Part shown: one piece after another, positions 58,696 to 64,000 of the stretch
How the letters are laid out: every line of letters starts with the position of its first letter
Position numbering within the stretch: the stretch's first letter is position 1
From: Ectopseudomonas guguanensis
Lineage (GTDB): Bacteria; Pseudomonadota; Gammaproteobacteria; Pseudomonadales; Pseudomonadaceae
Reading direction: 5' to 3'
Length of the DNA stretch: 64,000 bases
Assembly: GCF_900104265.1 (NCBI RefSeq)
Contig: NZ_FNJJ01000010.1
Coordinates: forward strand, 62,001 to 126,000
Notes under the pieces: generated by a model
Database searches by the model: none
What the model was told of the DNA's origin: nothing
What the model saw: the letters and a program-made list of their open reading frames with translations, nothing else
Program-made: the position numbers and the translations under genes

Positions 58696-59316
58696 CTAGC
58701 CCAACTTGACAGGGTGGGTGCAGGTGCAACTCGACTGAGCGCAGATTGCATTCGCCATCCAGATAGGTAACGAGCGGTGAGCTGACACAAGAGCACCCCA
58801 TTCGCTCTCGGGTAGCAGCTCATGAAGTTTGGAAACTGCATCCCCCGCGCTTGCCTCGCCAAGCCAAACCAATGCTCGGATGGCGTCCCCCGCTCCAGTA
58901 GCGCCAAGAGCCATTAACCATTGAGGCGCATGCCGAATCGATACGGTGGACTTGCCAACCTGAAGCTCCCTAGAACGTCCGGTGGTTAGAAAGACATACC
59001 GAATAGGAACCTGCGTTGTCAGCCCCCATTTGTTTGCGGCGCTAGCCCCAGTGGCGACTATCAACTCACCCCGCACGTTTGCCGATGAGCGGACGACCGT
59101 CTCAGGTGCCGGTGCGCGCACGCCGAACCGAGTTTCGACTGCTGCAACATAAAAGCCCCGAGCAACGCGAAACAGCATTCCACCCTCGACCAGTCGAGAG
59201 AACCCTCGCTGCACAGCATGTCGATTCCCCTGATGCAGGAATCTGCCTGGTGTCAGAATTTCACCCTCTGGAAGCTGTTGAATGATGTCCAGGATTTTCT
59301 CGGGAAGAGTCTTCAT
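58696..59316 (-). CDS. AbiEi-like (DUF6088) antitoxin-type protein
   Basis: A 206-residue protein starting MKTLPEKILDIIQQLPEGEILT. The N-terminal winged helix (LHQGNRHAVQRGFSRLVEGGMLFRV) and the following ETRFGVRAPAPETVV, ANKWGLTTQVPIRYVFLTTGRS and VSIRHAPQW match type IV antitoxins of the AbiE group. ATG 59316 is preferred to 59355. The usual AbiEii nucleotidyltransferase partner is absent: copS ends 36 bp after it. It may therefore be an orphan or act on another toxin. Confidence 0.75.
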   Translation of the reverse strand: MKTLPEKILDIIQQLPEGEILTPGRFLHQGNRHAVQRGFSRLVEGGMLFRVARGFYVAAVETRFGVRAPAPETVVRSSANVRGELIVATGASAANKWGLTTQVPIRYVFLTTGRSRELQVGKSTVSIRHAPQWLMALGATGAGDAIRALVWLGEASAGDAVSKLHELLPESEWGALVSAHRSLPIWMANAICAQSSCTCTHPVKLG

Positions 59317-59366
59317 TGGCCGGCCAGAGCAGATGAAATCGATGCAGTTGGTCATCGAAGACTGGG

Positions 59367-59567
59367 ATGGCGACGGAGCTATTTCACATTCCCGACGAGG
59401 TGCTCCAAGAGCTCGGTGTCGACGTCGGGGACAGCCTTTTCCTCATTGAGGAGTATGTCGGTACCGCCCGCTGTTTTGTGCTCAGTAAGTCGCCACAGAT
59501 CCCAGATCGGGTAGATGAGCTTGTGAGCACCTGGGAAGCCTCCGTTCCAAAGCCCCCAGTAAAATGA
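59367..59567 (+). CDS. AbrB/MazE-like small DNA-binding protein
   Basis: A 66-residue protein, MATELFHIPDEVLQELGVDVGDSLFLIEE, with the swapped-hairpin AbrB pattern (IPxEVLxxLGxxxGDxLxL). It starts 51 bp from the AbiEi-like gene on the other strand. No toxin follows; a terminator lies 92 bp downstream. It could regulate its divergent neighbour or be another antitoxin relic. Confidence 0.6.
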   Translation: MATELFHIPDEVLQELGVDVGDSLFLIEEYVGTARCFVLSKSPQIPDRVDELVSTWEASVPKPPVK

Positions 59568-59658
59568 ATTGGTTTTGCAATCCCCTGCAGCTACTCTATG
59601 TCTGCAGCCCAAGAGCTTCCTCTCCCGGGCGCTGTACCGGTGATGAAACTTGGTTCGA

Positions 59659-59680
59659 GGCGGCCTCTAAGGCCGCCTTT
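59659..59680 (+). terminator. Terminator after the AbrB-like gene
   Basis: GGCGGCC (59659-59665), loop TCTAA, GGCCGCC (59671-59677), then TTT. Confidence 0.7.
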
Positions 59681-59708
59681 ATCATTTCTGCCCCGCCGAG
59701 CGATATAC

Positions 59709-59939
59709 CTAGCCTGTAATTGAGGAGCTGAAGACTGGTCCCAAAGCCCCCAGTGGCAAGGTCTCCGACTGCTCTTCTATTCGCCCTGCCAGAAACACAT
59801 CGTCCTGTGTAGGGAAGTGCCGCAAAAGGAACTTGGCATCTCGCCGCACCTTTTCAGGCAGGCTGCTATCTCGGGACAGTTCAACGAGAAAGTCTCGAGT
59901 CATTATCACCGCGCGAGAGCGCTCGTTCGGCATTGTCAT
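59709..59939 (-). CDS. BPSL0761-family small protein
   Basis: A 76-residue protein, MTMPNERSRAVIMTRDFLVELSRD, matching the BPSL0761 family (MTMPNERTRAVxxTREFL) of pseudomonads and Burkholderia. GGAG precedes ATG 59939. No function is known. It lies downstream of the antitoxin-like gene at 60,070 on the same strand. Confidence 0.72.
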   Translation of the reverse strand: MTMPNERSRAVIMTRDFLVELSRDSSLPEKVRRDAKFLLRHFPTQDDVFLAGRIEEQSETLPLGALGPVFSSSITG

Positions 59940-60069
59940 TTCTGTCTCCATTGGAACCACGACTCCTCTGGCAGCATACGCCTGGGTTCGTGATTGCCCA
60001 TACTGACGCAGCCAGACGCAGAGCCAAAGCCCCAAGATATCTTTTCCGGAAGCAAGAGCAGCGGCTCAG

Positions 60070-60459
60070 TCAGACCGGCAGTCCGTACTCAATGGCAAGC
60101 ATCACCTGGCGTACAGCTCGACCGCCGACTTCGGTGCTCAGCAGGGAAACGGGTTGCACATTTCCTAGCGCAATATTTGGCGACGTGAGCCAGCGAGTCG
60201 CTGCGGCTTGATCTGATTCCAAGACACTCATCAGCACGTCGACAAGATTCGCCAGTCGACAAAACGCATCGCCTTTTGCTGAAGTCATGAGGGAAGCCTC
60301 TGGAGCGATGCCGATCCAGCCTGCCACGACGCAGGCATCAATACCCAACTCCTCCGCCAAGCGCGAGGTTAGCTCAACCGGGAGTCCTGTTATGGTCGCC
60401 TGGTGCAGGCTCTTATGGCTGTGGGGCAGCCCAAGTCGCTCGATAAGACTTTTCATCAT
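60070..60459 (-). CDS. Xre/MbcA/ParS-type (DUF2384) antitoxin
   Basis: A protein of about 129 residues, MMKSLIERLGLPHSHKSLHQATITGLPVELTSRLAEELGI, with the C-terminal toxin-binding half (DAFCRLANLVDVLMSVLESDQAAATRWLTSPNIALGNVQPVSLLSTEVGGRAVRQVMLAIEYG, given in parts here: NIALGNVQPVSLL and VGGRAVRQVMLAI). Such antitoxins normally pair with a RES-domain toxin; none is nearby. The start is uncertain among 60456, 60459 and 60486. A four-unit TTATAG element lies 210 bp upstream. Confidence 0.72.
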   Translation of the reverse strand: MMKSLIERLGLPHSHKSLHQATITGLPVELTSRLAEELGIDACVVAGWIGIAPEASLMTSAKGDAFCRLANLVDVLMSVLESDQAAATRWLTSPNIALGNVQPVSLLSTEVGGRAVRQVMLAIEYGLPV

Positions 60460-60667
60460 GCCAATCTCTGGTTGTGATGTTGGCACCTACCCCGACATTG
60501 GTACTGGTCGAGTATTCACATGAAAGCTGCCAGTCATTTGCACAGCCGCCAGCATTCAGTTGCACGCATAACCAACAGGCTTTCGTATCGTCCGGTCCTA
60601 GGTCTTGCACGCTTGACTGCTACCCTACCGCCGTAAGCGGACAGCGCAAATCAGACGTCCAGAACGA

Positions 60668-60707
60668 ATTCTATAATCGCTCTATAATTGACTATAAAAA
60701 CCTATAA
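60668..60707 (-). repeat. TTATAG-phased element, right copy
   Basis: On the minus strand four TTATAG units (plus-strand CTATAA at 60671, 60682, 60692 and 60702) are spaced 11, 10 and 10 bp. The core 60668-60698 matches the left copy at 18134-18164 in inverted orientation at 28 of 31 bases. It faces the antitoxin-like gene. Confidence 0.7.
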
Positions 60708-61030
60708 ACCCCATCCTAGAGCAGCCTAAGCAACCTAGGATGCTTCATCGCGAAGCCGATAAATTCCTTGCACTGGCGCATGGCCCCAACCAATACAATC
60801 GTAGCTATCCGGGCTAGAAGAAGCGAGGTGAATGGTTGTTTTCTGCCAGAGGGTCCTACCACGCAAGCCTTCAAAGACATCAGGATGCAGCGTTTGCATG
60901 ACCAATGCTGCCGCAACGCGCCTGCAAACTCACATATGGCCGGCCAGCAGCGTCCTGTAACGCACTCCTGCGGGAGATTGAGGCCGTCCACCCCCTCTGT
61001 TTCACGACATCCGCCGGCGCAGGGCCTAGT
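60708..61030. other. Intergenic stretch without a convincing gene
   Basis: A 323-bp stretch between the TTATAG element and the terminator hairpin of the next gene. A 91-codon minus-strand frame (60716-60991) exists but has no recognisable product or ribosome site and may be a gene remnant. Confidence 0.5.
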
Positions 61031-61051
61031 GGCAGCCCCATCGGGGCTGCC
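61031..61051 (-). terminator. Hairpin after the anchored-protein gene
   Basis: GGCAGCCCC (61031-61039), loop ATC, GGGGCTGCC (61043-61051), 10 bp past the minus-strand stop. No T-run. Confidence 0.6.
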
Positions 61052-61061
61052 TGGTAAGGGG

Positions 61062-61742
61062 TCAGATGACCCGCTTGATGCTGATGTAGTCGCCCTGGGT
61101 GCGCAGGGTGACGGTCACTGGTTCGCTAGTGCGATTACGCCAGAACCAACCGTGCTTGCCATCGAATGCGGCCTCCAGTACACCTGAATCTTCTGGGGTC
61201 GAGCGTCCCTTCCCATAGCCGTGGTAGAAGTCGCGCGGTGCGTTGTAAGGATCGCCATGGGTGTCGTAGTTAACGACGCCGCCGTTGGCAGTCCAGAGGT
61301 ACTTCACCTTGGCACCTTGCTTCATTTCCAGTTTCACCTCGGCGCCTTGATTCGGGCTCAGGGTGATGCTCATTTCATGCTGAAGACCAGGTGCTGGCTC
61401 AGGTGCCGTCGATTGCTCCGGAGCGGGAGTGACCTCAGTAGGAGCGGCCGGGGTAGTTGCCGGGGCTGCGGGTACTGCGGCGATAGCTTCAGTTGGCTGC
61501 GGAGTGGGCGCTGGAGCTGCGGCCTCATCGGCCAGAGCCTCTTCAGCCAACTGGATCTTCACCTCACCCATCTGGGTGAGTCCAAGTGCTCGGCCCACGC
61601 CAGTGGGGTCGATCGCATACTCCGAAGGCATCACCACGGTAACCTGGAGCACGCAGGCAATGATTGCTGCGGTGATCGTGGAGCGAAGCAGCTGCGCTGT
61701 CGATGGGAGTTCGTTGAGGGTCGGAAGCTTGGTATTGAACAT
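61062..61742 (-). CDS. Membrane-anchored protein with Pro/Ala-rich linker, nickel/cobalt cluster
   Basis: A 226-residue protein with one N-terminal transmembrane helix (about 20-42), a long Ala/Pro/Thr/Glu linker (70-120) and a periplasmic globular domain ending (EMSITLSPNQGAEVKLEMKQGAKVKYLWTANGG, in parts: AEVKLEMKQGAKV; GWFWRNRTSEPVTVTLRTQG). I recognise it only as a protein found beside HupE/UreJ-like genes. It lies 12 bp after that gene, so both form an operon. Function unknown. Confidence 0.68.
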   Translation of the reverse strand: MFNTKLPTLNELPSTAQLLRSTITAAIIACVLQVTVVMPSEYAIDPTGVGRALGLTQMGEVKIQLAEEALADEAAAPAPTPQPTEAIAAVPAAPATTPAAPTEVTPAPEQSTAPEPAPGLQHEMSITLSPNQGAEVKLEMKQGAKVKYLWTANGGVVNYDTHGDPYNAPRDFYHGYGKGRSTPEDSGVLEAAFDGKHGWFWRNRTSEPVTVTLRTQGDYISIKRVI

Positions 61743-61754
61743 TGAGAGAATTCC

Positions 61755-62492
61755 TTACTGAGAGACGATCAGGCCAGTGATCTGGTAGCCCATGAGCAAG
61801 AAGCCGGCACTCATCATGGCGACGTTCGCGGTATAGGCATGGCGCCAGAAGCTGGCAGTACGTCGCCAGTAGCCCATCAAAATGAGAATGCCGCCGAGGG
61901 CCAGTAGCTGGCCGATCTCGACACCTACGTTGAAGGCAATCAGGTTGGCGATCAGGCCATCAGGAGAAATCTCGAACTCCTGGATCTTGGTGGCCAGACC
62001 GAAGCCATGAAGCAGGCCGAAGATCAGCGTTGCTGCACGGGTATCGGGCTGGTAGCCAAACCAGCGCTGGAAGGCGCCGAGGTTATCCAGGGCCTTGTAC
62101 ACGACCGAAAAGCCGATGATCGCGTCGATCACATACGAGCTGATGCTGATGTTGCTGAGCACTCCAAAGAGCAGAGTGATCGAGTGGCCAACTGCGAACA
62201 GCGTGACGTACAGCCCTACGTCCTTCAGGCGGTAGAGAAAGAAGATCACGCCGAACAGGAACAGCAGATGGTCGTAGCCGGTAATCATGTGTTTGGCGCC
62301 CATGTAGATGAAGGGCATCAACATCACGCCGGTACTTTCCTGGATGAAGCCTTTGTCTCCTTCGGGCACGCCGTGGGCTAGCGCCTCAGGCATGACTGCC
62401 ATCAGTAAAGCGAGGGTAAGCAAGGGCAGAAAGAGCGATCGACGCAGGCGTGCGATCAGCGCCGTTGCCCCGCTTAGGGGAAGCGATTTCAT
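61755..62492 (-). CDS. HupE/UreJ-like nickel-cluster membrane protein
   Basis: A 245-residue inner-membrane protein with about seven hydrophobic segments, a signal-like start (LPEALAHGVPEGDKGF) and conserved HMITGYDHLLFLFGVIFFL, GHSITLLFG and LLHGFGLA. The HupE/UreJ family includes nickel permeases of hydrogenase and urease operons, with His motifs as ligands. Here it is near an RcnR-RcnA set, so it probably handles nickel or cobalt, in which direction is not certain. Confidence 0.8.
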   Translation of the reverse strand: MKSLPLSGATALIARLRRSLFLPLLTLALLMAVMPEALAHGVPEGDKGFIQESTGVMLMPFIYMGAKHMITGYDHLLFLFGVIFFLYRLKDVGLYVTLFAVGHSITLLFGVLSNISISSYVIDAIIGFSVVYKALDNLGAFQRWFGYQPDTRAATLIFGLLHGFGLATKIQEFEISPDGLIANLIAFNVGVEIGQLLALGGILILMGYWRRTASFWRHAYTANVAMMSAGFLLMGYQITGLIVSQ

Positions 62493-62539
62493 AATGATTT
62501 CCTAGGTTGTAGTGGTCTGGGGCCGCGAGGCGGCCGGTT

Positions 62540-62881
62540 TCAGAACACGAACCTGGAGCGTGGTGGCCGTTCGATCAGGTAGATCGGCACTTCAGGGACA
62601 GTTGTCCGCAACGCGTTGGGAGGGGTTTCCCGCTCGGGGCGTGACAGCAGTGTCAGCGCCGACCCGAGATAAGGGATCTCATGGCTATGGTCAGCCGCAT
62701 GTTTGTGGCTCAGGAACGCCGGCGCGTCCACGTCATGGGAATGACCATGGGACACAGCACCAGAGTAATCCCCCGGTATCAGCGGTACTTTGATGGCGGC
62801 CAGCGAATGCCCTACCCAGGCCAACAGCAAGGCCAGTATCAATGCGATAACGGGTTTCTTCGAGGCACTACGGCGAGCCAT
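62540..62881 (-). CDS. Small His-rich exported protein
   Basis: A 113-residue protein with an N-terminal hydrophobic segment (ALILALLLAWVGHSLAA) and a His cluster HGHSHDVDAPAFLSHKHAADHSHEI; the C-terminus is Pro/Arg-rich. It is divergent from the CsoR/RcnR-type repressor, sharing the operator at 62930-62948, and precedes the HupE-like gene by 47 bp. It probably binds nickel or cobalt in the periplasm. I do not recognise its family. ATG 62881 is chosen over the TTG at 62905. Confidence 0.65.
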   Translation of the reverse strand: MARRSASKKPVIALILALLLAWVGHSLAAIKVPLIPGDYSGAVSHGHSHDVDAPAFLSHKHAADHSHEIPYLGSALTLLSRPERETPPNALRTTVPEVPIYLIERPPRSRFVF

Positions 62882-62922
62882 TTTCCTATGTCTTGCAGCT
62901 TGCAAAGGGCCAACAGGGTCGT

Positions 62923-62952
62923 TTGACCATATCCCCCCCAGGGGGATAGGAT
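62923..62952 (+). promoter_or_regulatory. Promoter and RcnR/CsoR-type operator of rcnR-rcnA
   Basis: -35 TTGACC (62923-62928) and -10 TAGGAT (62947-62952) span an operator with arms TATCCCCC (62930-62937) and GGGGGATA (62941-62948). The G/C-tract with A/T edges is the known binding form of this repressor family. Confidence 0.8.
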
Positions 62953-62987
62953 GCGAGCGTAAATCATCGAGGCATAGGACTCAAGGC

Positions 62988-63281
62988 ATGAGCGATCACG
63001 AACACAGCCATGGCCACCGACACCAAAGCCACAGCGATGTCATGAAGCGCCTGAAGCGCGCCGAGGGCCATCTGCGCAGCATCATCACCATGATCGAGGA
63101 TGGCCGTGAGTGCGTGGATATCGCGCAGCAGCTGCATGCCGTGGAGAAGGCCGTATGCCAGGCCAAGCGCACCCTGATTCAAGATCACATCGATCACTGC
63201 CTGGAGCACACGATGGACGCCCTCGCTACTGGCGAGCGCACCTCCCTTGAAGACTTCAAGCAGATCACGAAGTACCTGTAG
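62988..63281 (+). CDS. rcnR: CsoR/RcnR-family nickel/cobalt-responsive repressor
   Basis: A 97-residue all-helical repressor with His-rich N-terminus (MSDHEHSHGHRHQSHS). The ligand set that aligns with the family is Cys42, His67 and Cys71 (ECVDIAQQ, DHIDHC), the C-H-C pattern of CsoR and of the cyanobacterial nickel sensor InrS, rather than the H-C-H-H set of E. coli RcnR. Linked to an RcnA-like exporter, so nickel or cobalt is the expected signal. Starts 8 bp before rcnA. Confidence 0.85.
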   Translation: MSDHEHSHGHRHQSHSDVMKRLKRAEGHLRSIITMIEDGRECVDIAQQLHAVEKAVCQAKRTLIQDHIDHCLEHTMDALATGERTSLEDFKQITKYL

Positions 63282-63289
63282 GTATCCCC

Positions 63290-64000
63290 ATGTCGAGCTT
63301 TGCCGAATTGCTGCAGCAGGGCGCGTCTCACGCCTGGCTGTACTTCCCCAGCGCCATCCTCCTAGGGGCATTGCATGGCCTGGAGCCAGGCCACTCGAAG
63401 ACCATGATGGCGGCCTTCATCGTAGCCATCCGCGGCACCGTGAAGCAGGCGGTCTTGCTGGGGCTGGCGGCAACCATTTCGCACACCGCAGTGGTCTGGC
63501 TGGTGGCCATGGGCGGCATGTATCTGGGCCAGAACCTGAATGCGGAAACGACAGAGCCCTATTTCCAGCTCGCTTCCGCCGCGATCATCATCACCATCGC
63601 GCTGTGGATGCTTTGGCGCACCTGGCGTGGCGAGCAGATGTGGCGTTTCGAAGAAGGTGATCACGCGCATGATCACCACCACGATGAGACCCGCCGAATC
63701 GATACCGGACACGGGCGTATCGAACTCTCGATCTTCGAGGAAGGGGTTCCCCCGCGTTGGCGCTTGCGCACTCTGAGTGGTCACTCTTGGCCAGCAGAAG
63801 ACGTGAATCTGTCGACGACGCGTCCTGACGGGACAGCTCAGCTGTTCCGCTTTGTGCATCGCGGCGAATACCTGGAGTCGGTCGCAGAAATTCCCGAGCC
63901 TCATCAGTTCACCGCGCGTCTAAGCCTTGGTCACGCGGGCCATTCGCACGACTATGACCTCGATTTCCATGAGCACGACCACGGCCACGACCATTCCGAT
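63290..64000 (+). CDS. rcnA: RcnA-like nickel/cobalt exporter, runs off the window
   Basis: The first 237 residues of a NicO-family transporter. TM1 to TM3 carry GALHGLEPGHSKTMMAAFIVA, with the conserved HGLEPGH metal motif, and ISHTAVVWLV. A cytoplasmic His-rich loop follows: HAHDHHHDETRRIDTGHGR and HEHDHGHDHSD near the edge. The loop is longer than in E. coli RcnA. No stop is reached by 64000. It is coupled to the repressor gene upstream. Confidence 0.9.
   Translation, partial: MSSFAELLQQGASHAWLYFPSAILLGALHGLEPGHSKTMMAAFIVAIRGTVKQAVLLGLAATISHTAVVWLVAMGGMYLGQNLNAETTEPYFQLASAAIIITIALWMLWRTWRGEQMWRFEEGDHAHDHHHDETRRIDTGHGRIELSIFEEGVPPRWRLRTLSGHSWPAEDVNLSTTRPDGTAQLFRFVHRGEYLESVAEIPEPHQFTARLSLGHAGHSHDYDLDFHEHDHGHDHSD

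Noticed and set aside
60716..60991. 91-codon minus-strand frame
   Set aside because: No recognisable motif or ribosome site; possibly a remnant, so I list the stretch only as intergenic.

Overview
The window looks like chromosomal DNA of a pseudomonad (Pseudomonas or Stutzerimonas type). The signs are high GC, three OprD-family porins, PtrA-like and BPSL0761-like small proteins, Tn4652-type transposon genes, and a near-canonical gammaproteobacterial dif site at 12,623-12,650. dif marks the replication terminus, so most of the window is a heavy-metal resistance island sitting close to the terminus.

Layout. 0-4 kb: arsenate detoxification by the GAPDH/ArsJ route, with a Cys-based phosphatase and an ArsO-like flavoprotein. 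4.0-7.55 kb: one end of a Tn3-superfamily (Tn4651/Tn4652 group) transposon, tnpA-tnpC, whose terminal repeat cuts off the 3' end of a ligase-associated helicase gene. 7.5-12.5 kb: the exonuclease-ligase-helicase DNA repair operon. 12.6-14.3 kb: dif, an array of phased repeats, and a tyrosine-recombinase-like protein with degenerate catalytic boxes. 14.4-16.4 kb: an inositol-monophosphatase-family gene and a broken second tnpA plus tnpC in the opposite orientation. 16.4-18.1 kb: a sterol-desaturase-like enzyme and an AraC regulator.

18.3-41 kb is mainly copper: CopL-like protein, CusCBA-type RND exporter, DUF2790/PtrA-like protein, OprD porin, the cop operon (copA, Met/His-rich protein, copB, His-tailed cytochrome c, DUF411 CopG), a PtrA-like protein, a bufferin operon (bufA2-bufB-bufC), CopZ, a CadR/CadA cadmium-zinc-lead pair, DUF3703, a second OprD porin and a duplicated small secreted-protein cassette, ending in an IS3 fragment. 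41.7-58.7 kb: CzcCBA exporter, divergent two-component system, a third OprD porin, a YHS-type Cu(I) P-type ATPase, two CopI-like cupredoxins, a PtrA-like protein and CopRS. 58.7-60.5 kb: partnerless antitoxin-like genes. 61-64 kb: a nickel/cobalt module (anchored protein, HupE/UreJ-like protein, His-rich protein, CsoR/RcnR-type repressor, RcnA-like exporter running off the end).

The parts fit together. A 16-bp dyad resembling the CopR/CusR box (ATTACA-n4-TGTAAT or close variants) recurs upstream of at least nine copper genes or operons. CopRS at 56.6-58.7 kb is therefore likely to control periplasmic oxidation (CopA), sequestration (bufferin, cupredoxins, CopB, PtrA-like proteins) and outer-membrane porins, while MerR-type promoters drive copZ and cadA. 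Most structural calls rest on recognisable motifs; regulatory assignments are inference from sequence pattern.
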